From JAJRTE01 sp964418585 (GTDB lineage: Bacteria > Myxococcota_A > UBA796 > JAJRTE01), in assembly GCA_964418585.1 (NCBI GenBank), contig CAYQMG010000147.1, positions 1-64,000 of the forward strand: a stretch of 64,000 nt of DNA, read 5' to 3'. The notes below the pieces were generated by a model that ran no database searches, was not told where the DNA came from, and saw only the letters and a program-made list of their open reading frames with translations. Shown piece by piece: positions 26,652 to 36,148 of the stretch (position 1 is its first letter; each line of letters opens with the position of its first letter). Both the position numbers and the translations under genes were made by a program.

Positions 26652-29201
26652 CTAGCGACCTTCCGTGCTCCCGTTCGAATCCTGGGTACTCCCATCTTCG
26701 TCCCGGTCCACCAATCGGGCCAGCCCCACGATACGTTCGTCCTCCGCCAGGTTCATCAGCCGAACGCCCAGGGTGTTCCTCGAGACCTTCCGGATTTGCG
26801 CCACCGGTGTACGTAGGATCCGACCAGTGTCGGTCACCAACATCACCTCGTCCTCGCGCCGCACCTTGGCCATTCCAATCACCATTCCGTTGCGCTCTCC
26901 GGTCTTGATGTCGATGATCCCCTGCCCGCCCCGCATCTGCCGCCGGTACTGCCAGGTCGGCGTGCGCTTCCCAAACCCACGCTCCGTCACCGTCAGGATC
27001 GTCGCCTCCCCCCGATCCTCCCCTTGCCTGTCCTCCTCCGTCTCTTGCGCCGCCTCCTGCTCCGTCGTCTCCAACTCCTCCGGTTCCTCGTCCAGAACCT
27101 CGATCCCGATGATCTCGTCCCCCTCCTTCAACACCATCCCACGCACCCCTCGAGCCGTCCGACCCATGGTACGCACGTCCGAGCCGGAAAAACGAATCGC
27201 CTTCCCGTGCTTGCTGATCATCAACACATCCTGTCCTGCTCGAGCCAATTTCACGTGCCTCAACTCGTCGTTCTCGGCCACCGAACAGGCAATGATTCCC
27301 GTGGCTCGCACGTTCGCAAACGCCGACAGGGCCGTCTGCTTGATGATCCCCTTTCGCGATACCATCACGATCGTGCTGCTCTCGTCGAACTCCTTCACTG
27401 GAAGAACCGCAGCCACCCGCTCGTCCGGCTGCAACCCGATCAGGTTGACGATGGCTTTGCCCTTGGCCGTCCGACTTGCCTGGGGCACCTGATGGACCTT
27501 GAGCCAGTAGAGTCGCCCCGTGGACGTAAACACCAGGAGGTAGTCGTGGGTGGACGCCACGAACAGGTCCTGAACGAAATCTTCGTCCCGGGTCGCCATC
27601 CCAATCTTTCCACGGCCACCACGCCGCTGAGCACGGTACAGGGCCACCGGGTTGCGCTTCACATAGCCGAACCGGGAGATGGTCACGACCATGTCCTCCA
27701 CCGGGATGAGTTCCTCGTCGGAAACGGTCGGATCCACGTCCACGAGTTGTGTCCGCCTCTCATCTCCGTACTGGTCGCTGACCTGGAGCAGTTCCTCCTT
27801 GATGATCCCGAAAATTCGGACTTCGCTTCCAAGGATGTCACGAAGATCCTCGATGAGTGCCAAAATGGCACGATACTCCTGGAGGATCTTCTCCCGCTCG
27901 AGAGAAGTGAGCCGGTGAAGGCGAAGGTCGAGCACGGCCTGGGCCTGCTTCGCTGTCATGCCGAACCGGGCCATCAGCTCCACTTTTGCCGATGGGCTGT
28001 CCTTGGCCCCACGGATGACCGCTATCACCTCGTCAAGGTTGTCGAGGGCAATCTTGAAACCCTCCAGCAGGTGTGCGCGCGCCTCGGCCTTCCGGAGTTC
28101 GAATCGGGTACGCCGGACCACGACTTCCTTCCGATGGGTGATGAAGTATTCCAGCACCTTTCGGAGAGGCAAGATTTCGGGCTGACCGTTTACAATGGCC
28201 AGCATGATGATTCCGAAGGAACTCTGCAGCGGCGTGTGCTTGTAAAGGTGCTTCAGCACCACATGCTCGTTCGCGTCCCGCTTCAGATCGAGAACGATCC
28301 GGAGGCCTTCCCGGTCCGACTCGTCCCGGATTTCGGCAATACCTTGCAGACGCTTCTCCCGCACCAGGTCGGCGATGCTTTCGATCAACCGTACCTTGTT
28401 CAACTGGAACGGGATCTCCGTAATGACGATCCGGCGCCGGCCGTCATTCTCCTCGTCCTCCACCATGGCACGGCCGCGAACGGTGACAATGCCACGTCCA
28501 GTCCGGTAGGCGTCCTTGATTCCGGACAGACCCACGATGAAACCGCCGGTCGGGAAGTCGGGACCTGGAATGAGGCGCTCAAGGGCCTCCTGAGACAGCC
28601 CTGGATCGTCTATCAGGGCCACGAGCGCCTCCACGACCTCGCGAAGATTGTGGGGCGGGATGTTCGTGGACATCCCCACGGCGATTCCAGAGGAACCATT
28701 GATCAGCAGGTTGGGCACCCGCGCGGGAAGTACCACCGGCTCCAGCAACGAGTTGTCGTAGTTCGGCTGGAAATCGACCGTTTCCTTGTCCAGATCGGCC
28801 AGGAGTTCGGCCGCGATCCGCGCCATGCGCACCTCCGTGTATCGCATGGCCGCCGGCGGATCACCGTCGATCGAACCGAAGTTGCCCTGACCGTCCACGA
28901 GTGGATAACGCATCGAAAAGTCCTGCGCCATCCTCACAATGGTGTCGTATACGGCGATGTCTCCGTGAGGATGATACTTTCCGATGCAGTCCCCAACCAC
29001 CCGGGCCGACTTCTTGTACGGCTTTCCATACTCCAGGCCCAACTCGCTCATGGAGTAGAGGACCCGCCGATGGACCGGCTTCAACCCATCGCGGACATCG
29101 GGCAGCGCACGCCCGATGATCACGCTCATGGAGTAGTCCAGGTAGGACGACTGGATCTCATCCTCTATGTCCACGATCCGCACTTGTTCACTTGCTTGCA
29201 T
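26652..29201 (-). CDS. gyrA: DNA gyrase subunit A
   Basis: The 849-residue protein carries the active-site Tyr121 (AAMRYTEVRM) and the GyrA box QRRGGRG (525-531) required for wrapping DNA. In the quinolone-resistance region KYHPHGDIAVYD, the residue equivalent to E. coli Ser83 is Ile82, while the Asp87 equivalent is kept. The C-terminal pinwheel has an acidic insert at about 701-730 (DEEPEELETTEQ). It is the last gene of the replication operon and overlaps the ArsA-family gene by 14 bp, which suggests coupled expression with gyrB. Confidence 0.97.
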   Translation of the reverse strand: MQASEQVRIVDIEDEIQSSYLDYSMSVIIGRALPDVRDGLKPVHRRVLYSMSELGLEYGKPYKKSARVVGDCIGKYHPHGDIAVYDTIVRMAQDFSMRYPLVDGQGNFGSIDGDPPAAMRYTEVRMARIAAELLADLDKETVDFQPNYDNSLLEPVVLPARVPNLLINGSSGIAVGMSTNIPPHNLREVVEALVALIDDPGLSQEALERLIPGPDFPTGGFIVGLSGIKDAYRTGRGIVTVRGRAMVEDEENDGRRRIVITEIPFQLNKVRLIESIADLVREKRLQGIAEIRDESDREGLRIVLDLKRDANEHVVLKHLYKHTPLQSSFGIIMLAIVNGQPEILPLRKVLEYFITHRKEVVVRRTRFELRKAEARAHLLEGFKIALDNLDEVIAVIRGAKDSPSAKVELMARFGMTAKQAQAVLDLRLHRLTSLEREKILQEYRAILALIEDLRDILGSEVRIFGIIKEELLQVSDQYGDERRTQLVDVDPTVSDEELIPVEDMVVTISRFGYVKRNPVALYRAQRRGGRGKIGMATRDEDFVQDLFVASTHDYLLVFTSTGRLYWLKVHQVPQASRTAKGKAIVNLIGLQPDERVAAVLPVKEFDESSTIVMVSRKGIIKQTALSAFANVRATGIIACSVAENDELRHVKLARAGQDVLMISKHGKAIRFSGSDVRTMGRTARGVRGMVLKEGDEIIGIEVLDEEPEELETTEQEAAQETEEDRQGEDRGEATILTVTERGFGKRTPTWQYRRQMRGGQGIIDIKTGERNGMVIGMAKVRREDEVMLVTDTGRILRTPVAQIRKVSRNTLGVRLMNLAEDERIVGLARLVDRDEDGSTQDSNGSTEGR

Positions 29202-30381
29202 CGTCTCTCTCTACTGATGACATTTCATTGCCAAACAACAGCTCATTCAATCTCAACAGACCAGCAACGTCATTGACCGGTTCCTGCATGCGGGGCACCA
29301 TGGCAACAAACCCCTTCCCACCGATCATTCGCTTGAGCGTTTCCACTCCCCGCCCGCTGATCCGACTCGCTTCGTACTGAGTTCGGAGGTCCTGCGCCAG
29401 CGCATCACGAAACTGAACCCATTCCGATCCCACGCGCTCAAAGGCTGCGATGTCCTCTGCATCGAACACCTCATCATCCGACTTCGGGGCCACCCGGCAA
29501 CGGTCCACCAGGTTGATGACCATGCCGCCCAGCGCCAGCTTCCGCTCCTCGAGCTGCTCCATGAAATGGCGGGTGGTGTCCAGCGTGGCCGGCCTCGGAC
29601 CACAGACGAGCAAGAACGAGGTGTCATGGGACCGCAAGATCCGTCCGACCACTGTCGACCGCTGCCGGAACCCGCTGGTGATCGCCTCGAAGCTCAGAAA
29701 AAAGTCGTTCAGCTCTCGAAGAAATTCCCGACCAAATACATAACCGAGGAGCCGGTACACCACTGCTCCGGTGGACATCAGGAACCGCCGGCCCACAAAC
29801 ATACGCTGGGCGTCCGAGGGTCGCATGAACCACCGGATGATCCGCTCGTCCAGGAAACGAGCCAACCGATGCGGCGCCTCCAGGAAGTCAAGGGCATTCT
29901 TCAGTGGCGGCGTGTCCAGCACAATCAGATCATGCCGCTCGCTGTTCCAGGCGTGGTAGAGCTTCTCTGCTGCCATGTATTCCTGGGACGTGGAGATGGC
30001 CCGCGATACCTCCCGGTAAATTCGATTGTTCAAAATCCGTTGCCGCGTCTCCTCATCCGGTGTCACCCGCACAATCAACTCATCGAACACCGTCCGCGTG
30101 TCCAGCATCATGGCCTCGAGACGCGCCATCCCCTCCCAGCCCCGGCGGGCCGGCACCTTGACCTCGGTCTCCACGTTCCCGATGGTGTCCAGACCCAACG
30201 CATTGGCCAGCCTTCGCGCCGGATCGATCGTGATGACCAGCGTCCGACGCCCCCGCCGGGCAGCCTCCAGGCCGATCGCAGCCGCCACCGTCGTCTTCCC
30301 CACACCGCCGGTGCCCACACACACGATCAGCCGCCGACTCGTCACGAGATCTTCCAGACTGGTGCAACTCGCCAGGCTCAC
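29188..30381 (-). CDS. ArsA/GET3-family ATPase (first copy upstream of gyrA)
   Basis: The 397-residue protein has a deviant Walker A GTGGVGKTT (about 23-31) and the family's VITIDPARRLANALG, followed by a DTPP motif (VLDTPPLKNALDFL). Arsenite-binding cysteines and a second ATPase half are absent, so a role in arsenite efflux is unlikely; proteins of this type pair with a second ArsA-like subunit, here the gene immediately upstream. It overlaps that gene by four bases (ATGA) and gyrA by 14. In myxobacteria such pairs have been linked with membrane protein targeting only by analogy. Confidence 0.87.
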   Translation of the reverse strand: MSLASCTSLEDLVTSRRLIVCVGTGGVGKTTVAAAIGLEAARRGRRTLVITIDPARRLANALGLDTIGNVETEVKVPARRGWEGMARLEAMMLDTRTVFDELIVRVTPDEETRQRILNNRIYREVSRAISTSQEYMAAEKLYHAWNSERHDLIVLDTPPLKNALDFLEAPHRLARFLDERIIRWFMRPSDAQRMFVGRRFLMSTGAVVYRLLGYVFGREFLRELNDFFLSFEAITSGFRQRSTVVGRILRSHDTSFLLVCGPRPATLDTTRHFMEQLEERKLALGGMVINLVDRCRVAPKSDDEVFDAEDIAAFERVGSEWVQFRDALAQDLRTQYEASRISGRGVETLKRMIGGKGFVAMVPRMQEPVNDVAGLLRLNELLFGNEMSSVERDDASK

Positions 30382-31307
30382 AATGCTTGCTCCAACAGAT
30401 CCGAAACGCCTCGAGCCACCTCTGGACCCTCCGACTCGACCAGTTCCCGTACCCTCACCACAGGCCCACCCAGGGTTTTCTCCAGCCTTCGCACCTGATT
30501 GACCGACCGCTCGAATACACGCCGCCGCGACAACGAAAGGTCCAACGCGTACCGAACCCGCTCCGTGGCTCCGGAACCCAACGCCTCGAGGTACCGGGAC
30601 ACCACCGGCACGTCCTCGGCTGCAAGAAAACTCACCGGCAAACGATTCACTACCACCGGCCCAAAAGCCACTGGTACCGCTTCCCGAAGCTTCAAATAGG
30701 CCTCGATCGTCTCCGTCACCGACATCTCCTCGGCCAAACTCACGAACAGAACCGACACGAGACGCTGGTCCGAGAGGAATGCGTGAAGCTGCCTCGCCCT
30801 GCGAAGCAACGGGCCCTTGTTGAACAGGCGAAAGACGTTCCGCGAAACCGACAGAAGTGGTACCGCGTGCCCCGTCGCGGGCAGATCCACCACCACCAGA
30901 TCGTGGTGATGCTCGGCAGCATGCCGATGAAAGTGGTATATGGCGTTCAGGAACACGACCTCTCGAGCAAAGGGTGTGGAATAGAGGAAGCGTCGAACGA
31001 TCTTGTTTTTCAGGATCCTGGATACAACCAGATTGATCGATATCGTCTCGGACAGGTACAGGTGCAACGCCTCGAAAAACGTGATGTTCACACCGTCGAT
31101 CCGGTCCGACAGGCCTGTGGGCTGGAACGACGGTGCCCGGCCGAAAGAGGTGAGGGTTGCTGGCCGTGTCATGTCGATCTCGGCCAGAAGCACACGTTTG
31201 CCCTGGCGTGCGGCGAGCAAGGCAAGGGCCACGCTTACCGTGCTCTTGCCGGTGCCACCTTTTCCGGTAACGAGGAGGACCTCTTTGTCCATCAAGTCGT
31301 GCGACAT
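30378..31307 (-). CDS. ArsA/GET3-family ATPase (second copy)
   Basis: The 309-residue protein has Walker A GKGGTGKST (signature Lys of the deviant motif present) and LLAEIDMTRPATLTSFG, with a VVVDLPATGHAVPLL switch region. It is shorter than and clearly different from the downstream copy. The ATG at 31307 is chosen because GGAG lies six bases upstream; ATGs at 31322 and 31292 are possible. It sits 26 bp behind fabH in the gyrase operon. The two ATPases may form a heterodimer. Confidence 0.86.
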   Translation of the reverse strand: MSHDLMDKEVLLVTGKGGTGKSTVSVALALLAARQGKRVLLAEIDMTRPATLTSFGRAPSFQPTGLSDRIDGVNITFFEALHLYLSETISINLVVSRILKNKIVRRFLYSTPFAREVVFLNAIYHFHRHAAEHHHDLVVVDLPATGHAVPLLSVSRNVFRLFNKGPLLRRARQLHAFLSDQRLVSVLFVSLAEEMSVTETIEAYLKLREAVPVAFGPVVVNRLPVSFLAAEDVPVVSRYLEALGSGATERVRYALDLSLSRRRVFERSVNQVRRLEKTLGGPVVRVRELVESEGPEVARGVSDLLEQAL

Positions 31308-31333
31308 GGTTCTCCGTGACATTCCGGCGGCGC

Positions 31334-32347
31334 CTACCAGCGCAGCAAGATGGAACCCCAGGTGAATCCGGATCCGAATGCGGCGAGGAGGACCAGGTCT
31401 CCCCGGCGGATTCGGTCTTGTACCACCGCCTCGTGCAGGGCGATGGGTATTGAGGCTGCTGTTGTGTTTCCGTACCGTTCGATGTTGTTGAACAGCCGCT
31501 CGTTCGGGATGTTCAACCGGTTGGCCACCGATTCGACGATCCTGAGGTTGGCCTGATGAAACACGAAACAGGCGATGTCCCCGATCGAATATCCGGTTTT
31601 GTGGAGCACCTCCTTCACCGACTCCTCGAGCCGCTGGACCGCGTGTCGGAACACCCGTCGTCCGTCCATCACCGGGAAGTGCAACCCCTGGTCGAGCATC
31701 TGGTGGTCGATTCTCGGCCGCCTTGAGGATTGGGGTGCGACACACATGAGGGCGTCCGCATGTTCGCCCTGAGCGTGGAGGACACTTCCCAGGATTCCAC
31801 TGTCCGGTGAATGTGCGGGCGCGATCACCACGGCGCCTGCGCCGTCACCGAAGAGTGCGCTGAGATCCCGCCCACGTGGCCCCAGGTCGAGGCCGGTGGA
31901 GTGCACCTCCGCCCCCACCACGAGCACTCGACGGGCCTGTCCGGCGAGCACGAGCGCGTCGGCCACGGTCAGGCCGTAGAGAAAACCGGTGCACTGGTTT
32001 CTCACGTCCATGGCGGGCGTGAGGCCCATTTCGAGCCTGGCCTGGAGGTAGCACGAACTTCCGGGGAAGCAGAAGTCCGGAGTCAGGGTAGCAAACACCA
32101 CGAAGTCGATGTCCTTTGGTGTGAGTCCTGCACCTCGTATCGCCTGGTTCGCGGCCTCGACACCCAGGTCGGACGCCCCGATCCCCTCGTTCACGAACCG
32201 CCGCTCCCGGATTCCCGTCCTCTGTTCAATCCACGCCTCATCCACCTCCAACAGCGGAGCGATCTCGGCGTTCGGGACCACGCGCGGGGGCAAGCAGATC
32301 CCGGTTCCCAGGATCCGCGACCGTACCGGCCGTTCCGGGCTAGACAT
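31334..32347 (-). CDS. fabH: 3-oxoacyl-ACP synthase III
   Basis: FabH starts fatty acid synthesis by condensing acyl-CoA with malonyl-ACP. The 337-residue thiolase-fold protein has the Cys-His-Asn triad: Cys119 in VRNQCTGF, His264 in VFHQAN and Asn294 in YGNTTAAS. The ATG at 32347 overlaps the gyrB stop by eight bases, with no separate ribosome-binding site, so translation is likely coupled. No other fatty-acid genes are near, so its place inside the gyrase operon is unusual; it could serve a specialised acyl chain. Confidence 0.92.
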   Translation of the reverse strand: MSSPERPVRSRILGTGICLPPRVVPNAEIAPLLEVDEAWIEQRTGIRERRFVNEGIGASDLGVEAANQAIRGAGLTPKDIDFVVFATLTPDFCFPGSSCYLQARLEMGLTPAMDVRNQCTGFLYGLTVADALVLAGQARRVLVVGAEVHSTGLDLGPRGRDLSALFGDGAGAVVIAPAHSPDSGILGSVLHAQGEHADALMCVAPQSSRRPRIDHQMLDQGLHFPVMDGRRVFRHAVQRLEESVKEVLHKTGYSIGDIACFVFHQANLRIVESVANRLNIPNERLFNNIERYGNTTAASIPIALHEAVVQDRIRRGDLVLLAAFGSGFTWGSILLRW

Positions 32348-34838
32348 CGAGGTTTCGGACCTTGAGCGCGTTCCTGACGATGAACTCCCGCCTCGGCTCA
32401 ACCTGGTCTCCCATCAGAATGGTGAACATTTCGTCCGCCACGACGTCGTCCTGAACAACCACCTTCAAGAGCGTCCTGGACTCCGGATTCATCGTGGTCT
32501 CCCACAACTGTTCCGGGTTCATCTCTCCAAGTCCCTTGTACCGCTGAATCACGTAACCTTTCCGGGACCTTTCGAGCACGAAGTCGAGCAAGGCGCGCGG
32601 ATCTCCGAACGAACGCTCCTCAGCGTCCGCTCCGGCACGTACCGGGAGCTTCAACGAACCTCTGATCCGTGCGCCCAGCCGTTCCAACTCGTGGTACTCC
32701 GGTCTGGTCGTCAACCGGCGCCCCACCAGGGTCTCCCGCTCATGACCGTCCACCTCGGTACGGACACGGAGTGCAAACTCCCCGTCCGCCACCGAGATCA
32801 GATCGCACTGCGGGGCCACGTCCCCCTTGGCCCCCTCCTGAAGCCTCGCCACCAGCGCCGCCCCAACGGCCTCCAGTCGCGTCGCGTCGGAAAACGGCAA
32901 CGGTTCTTCCCCGGCCACATGAAGCAACGCCTCGACCACACCCGCATCCATCGACTGTGAAAAGCGCTCCAACACACGTTCGAACCGACCCACATCCTCC
33001 AGCACACCCAGAAGCGTCTCGGGTTCCACCGCATTGCCCTCTGCGTCGACCACCTGGACCCTGGCAGAGCCTTGTGTGAGCAAGAAGCGCTCCAATTCCG
33101 CCTCATCCTTGAGGTACTGCTCGCTCTTGCCCTTTTTTACCTTGAACAGGGGCGGCTGCGCGATGTACAGGTGCCCGGCATGAACCAGATCCCGCATCTG
33201 GCGATAGAAAAAGGTGAGCAGCAACGTCCGGATGTGGGAACCATCCACGTCGGCGTCGGTCATGATGATGATTTTGTGGTATCGAAGCTTTGCCAGGTCG
33301 AAATCGTCGGCGCCGATGCCGGTGCCCAGGGCGGTGATGAGCACCCGGATCTCCTGGCTCGACAACATCTTGTCGAACCGCGCCTTCTCCACATTCAAGA
33401 TCTTCCCACGCAATGGCAGGATCGCCTGATTGCGCCGATCTCTCCCCTGCTTGGCAGAACCGCCCGCAGATTCCCCCTCCACCAGAAACAATTCACACTT
33501 CGCAGGATCCCGCTCCTGACAGTCGGCGAGCTTCCCGGGAAGACCCCCACCGTCCAGCACCGACTTGCGCCGCGCCAGCTCCCGCGCATGGCGTGCCGCC
33601 TCCCGGGCGCGTGCCGCGTCGACCGCCTTCAGAACCAGCTTCTTGGCCAACTGCGGGTTTTCCTCGAGAAACGCTCCGAGTTGCTCGTTTACGATCGTCT
33701 CGACCAGCCCCTTCACCTCGGAGTTCCCGAGCTTCGTCTTGGTCTGCCCTTCGAACTGGGGTTCCGGAATCTTTACCGAAATGACGCAGGTGATGCCCTC
33801 CCGGACATCCTCCCCAGACATGCCCCCGCTCTTGACGTTCTTGAGCAGATTGTTGGCCACGGCATAGTTGTTCATCGTGCGGGTCAGTGCCGCCTTGAAC
33901 CCGGTGACGTGTGTGCCTCCCTCGTGCGTGTTGATGTTGTTGGCAAACGAGTGAATGATCTCCTGGTACCCCTCGTTGTATTGCAACGCAATCTCTGCGG
34001 TCACCCGTTCCCGCTCTCCGGAAATGTAGATCGGCTGGGGGTGCAGCGGCCTTTTGTTCTTGTTCAATGTTTCGACGAAGCTGACGATCCCCCCTTCGTA
34101 GCAGAACTGGTTCTCCTTCTCCGTCCGTTCATCCCGGATGGTGACCTGAATGCCGGGGGTCAAAAAGGCCAGCTCCCGCAGCCGTTGAGACAGCACATCG
34201 AACGAGAAGTCGACGGTTTCGAAAATCTCCCGGTCGGGCAAGAACCAGACCCGCGTGCCGGTGCGTGGCGTCCCGTCCTCCTTCTGCTCGGCCGCCCCAA
34301 CCTCACGCAGGGGCCCTTCCTTCACTCCGTGACGACACTTGAGCTGGAACTGCTTCCCGTTGCGCCAGATCGTGACCTCGAGCCACTCCGACAGGGCGTT
34401 CACCACCGAGATCCCGACCCCGTGAAGGCCTCCAGACACCTTGTACGACACGTTGTCAAACTTCCCACCCGCGTGCAACGTGGTCAGCACAACCTCGGCC
34501 GCAGACATGCCCTCGGTCGGGTGCATGTCCACCGGTATCCCACGACCATTGTCCTCCACCGACACACTGCCGTCGGTATGGATCACCACCTCGATCCAGG
34601 TGCAGTACCCCGCCATCGCCTCGTCAATGGCGTTGTCCACCGCCTCGTACACCAAATGGTGCAGCCCACCCGACCCCGTGTTCCCGATGTACATCGCAGG
34701 ACGCTTCCGCACTGCGTCCAGTCCCTCCAGCACCTTGATGTTGGAGGCATCATAGGTCTCCTCCGCGCCACCCTGCTCGGCAAGCGGTGCACCATCTTCC
34801 TCAGACTCCATCCGTGAAGGAGCTACCCTGTCTTCCAC
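32340..34838 (-). CDS. gyrB: DNA gyrase subunit B
   Basis: The 832-residue protein has the GHKL ATPase motifs (YEAVDNAIDEAMAG, DNGRGIPVDMHP, GGLHGVGISVVNALS) and the TOPRIM metal sites (VEGESAGG and MTDADVDGSH). The residue equivalent to E. coli Asp426 is Glu. A Gram-negative-type insert of about 170 residues lies between TOPRIM and the tail ending RYKGLGEMNPEQLWETTM. Start is the GTG at 34838, which has GGAGA six bases upstream; an ATG at 34811 lacks a site. A promoter lies about 120 bp upstream, after recF. Confidence 0.97.
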   Translation of the reverse strand: MEDRVAPSRMESEEDGAPLAEQGGAEETYDASNIKVLEGLDAVRKRPAMYIGNTGSGGLHHLVYEAVDNAIDEAMAGYCTWIEVVIHTDGSVSVEDNGRGIPVDMHPTEGMSAAEVVLTTLHAGGKFDNVSYKVSGGLHGVGISVVNALSEWLEVTIWRNGKQFQLKCRHGVKEGPLREVGAAEQKEDGTPRTGTRVWFLPDREIFETVDFSFDVLSQRLRELAFLTPGIQVTIRDERTEKENQFCYEGGIVSFVETLNKNKRPLHPQPIYISGERERVTAEIALQYNEGYQEIIHSFANNINTHEGGTHVTGFKAALTRTMNNYAVANNLLKNVKSGGMSGEDVREGITCVISVKIPEPQFEGQTKTKLGNSEVKGLVETIVNEQLGAFLEENPQLAKKLVLKAVDAARAREAARHARELARRKSVLDGGGLPGKLADCQERDPAKCELFLVEGESAGGSAKQGRDRRNQAILPLRGKILNVEKARFDKMLSSQEIRVLITALGTGIGADDFDLAKLRYHKIIIMTDADVDGSHIRTLLLTFFYRQMRDLVHAGHLYIAQPPLFKVKKGKSEQYLKDEAELERFLLTQGSARVQVVDAEGNAVEPETLLGVLEDVGRFERVLERFSQSMDAGVVEALLHVAGEEPLPFSDATRLEAVGAALVARLQEGAKGDVAPQCDLISVADGEFALRVRTEVDGHERETLVGRRLTTRPEYHELERLGARIRGSLKLPVRAGADAEERSFGDPRALLDFVLERSRKGYVIQRYKGLGEMNPEQLWETTMNPESRTLLKVVVQDDVVADEMFTILMGDQVEPRREFIVRNALKVRNLDV

Positions 34839-34957
34839 GCTCGTTCTCCAGAAATCTCAGCTTCCGATTGGATCCGATCGCTGCCGGCCGCCGGGGGATC
34901 GATCAATGCCAGGTTCAGCCTTGGCAACAGGTCGTTCATCTTCAATCAAATTCTTGG

Positions 34958-34986
34958 TTTATAGCACGGAACATCCCAAAAGTAAA
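34958..34986 (-). promoter_or_regulatory. Sigma-70-like promoter upstream of gyrB
   Basis: Minus strand: TTTACT (34981-34986, 4/6), 17-bp spacer, TATAAA (34958-34963, 5/6). It lies in the 176-bp recF-gyrB gap and would give a leader of about 113 nt. It could drive gyrB-fabH-arsA-arsA-gyrA independently of dnaA-dnaN-recF. Confidence 0.5.
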
Positions 34987-35014
34987 CGAAATTCGGCATG
35001 CCATCGAGGTGATC

Positions 35015-36139
35015 TCATGACGCTTTCTCCTGCACCACCTCGCCGGAAACCAGTCGAACCGTTGCGCGATCGGACAGCGGATCGACGGCCAAATGGTCCG
35101 GCGATGTGGTGGTGATGAACACCTGACACCCTGCCTCCAGAACCCGGTGCATCAGATACTGGTTCCGCGTCCGGTCGAGTTCCGAGGTGACGTCGTCCAG
35201 GAGAAACACAGGCACGATCCGGGTGCGCTCGACAATGACCTGGAGTTCGACGAATTTCAAACTCAATGAGACCAGCCGCTGCTGCCCCTGGGAGCCGAAC
35301 GATGCCGCAGGCCGCCCCTCCAGGGTGAGGTCGAGCCCGTCGAGTTGAGGCCCCACCAAGTTCCTTCGCACCCGGATTTCCTCCTGAGCCCGCTCCTCGA
35401 GCATCCTGGCGAACCGTTCGCGGACGACCTCGATGGGGGTCTCCTCGTCGTCGGCAAGAGGAGAGGTGTATCGCAGGTCCACCAGGGTCCCACTTCGACT
35501 CACCTCCTCGAACGTGTCCCGAAACGTGGGGCGAACGCGCCGGACGAACCGCAATCGGGCCACCACCATCCGGGACCCCAGGTCGGCCTGCCGGTCGTTC
35601 CACGGCTCGAGATCCGTGGGACGAACACCCGGGCCGGACAACAGCCGGTGTTTCTGCAACAAGATCTTCCGATAACTCCGGAGAATGTCCTGATACCTCG
35701 GATAGATCTCCCCGATGGCATTGTCCAGGAATCGACGGCGCAACGCAGGAGGCCCCTTCACCAGCCGGAGGTCGTCCGGCACGAACAGCACCACCTTGGT
35801 CTCACCCACAAACCCAGGCACCTGGGACGCTCGCTTGCCATCAATCCGCGCCACCTTGCCCCGCCCGGTCAGAACCACCGACACACGCCGCTCCCCCGAC
35901 GCAGTCGACACATCACCTGCAACCCGGGCGTGCACACACCCAAATTGAACCAGATCGCCCGTCTTGCGGGTTCGGAAGGAGTGGAAGCGCAACAGCAGAA
36001 AAAGCGCCTCCAGGAGATTGGTCTTACCCTGGGCGTTGTGACCGTGAATGATGGTTAGCTGAGACGGAAAATCCAGACCGAGTCGGCTCAGGTTCCGGAA
36101 CCCCTCCGCTTCAATCCGTTCGATCCTCACCAGGTCCAC
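35015..36139 (-). CDS. recF: DNA replication/repair protein RecF
   Basis: RecF helps load RecA at gaps through RecFOR. The 374-residue SMC-like ATPase has Walker A GHNAQGKT (33-40), a signature region SFGSQGQQRLVSLSLK and Walker B VFLLDDVTSELD. It starts nine bases after dnaN on the same strand, in the classic dnaA-dnaN-recF-gyrB order. Confidence 0.96.
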   Translation of the reverse strand: MDLVRIERIEAEGFRNLSRLGLDFPSQLTIIHGHNAQGKTNLLEALFLLLRFHSFRTRKTGDLVQFGCVHARVAGDVSTASGERRVSVVLTGRGKVARIDGKRASQVPGFVGETKVVLFVPDDLRLVKGPPALRRRFLDNAIGEIYPRYQDILRSYRKILLQKHRLLSGPGVRPTDLEPWNDRQADLGSRMVVARLRFVRRVRPTFRDTFEEVSRSGTLVDLRYTSPLADDEETPIEVVRERFARMLEERAQEEIRVRRNLVGPQLDGLDLTLEGRPAASFGSQGQQRLVSLSLKFVELQVIVERTRIVPVFLLDDVTSELDRTRNQYLMHRVLEAGCQVFITTTSPDHLAVDPLSDRATVRLVSGEVVQEKAS

Positions 36140-36148
36140 GAAAGCAGC

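Noticed and set aside
27024..29276. A 750-codon open frame opposite gyrA.
   Set aside because: It mirrors a universally conserved gene, and its translation is low-complexity, His/Arg/Leu-rich sequence expected from antisense frames in GC-rich DNA.
29188..31307. Arsenic resistance locus suggested by two ArsA-family ATPases.
   Set aside because: No arsenite-binding cysteine set, ArsB/ACR3 pump, ArsR or ArsC is nearby.
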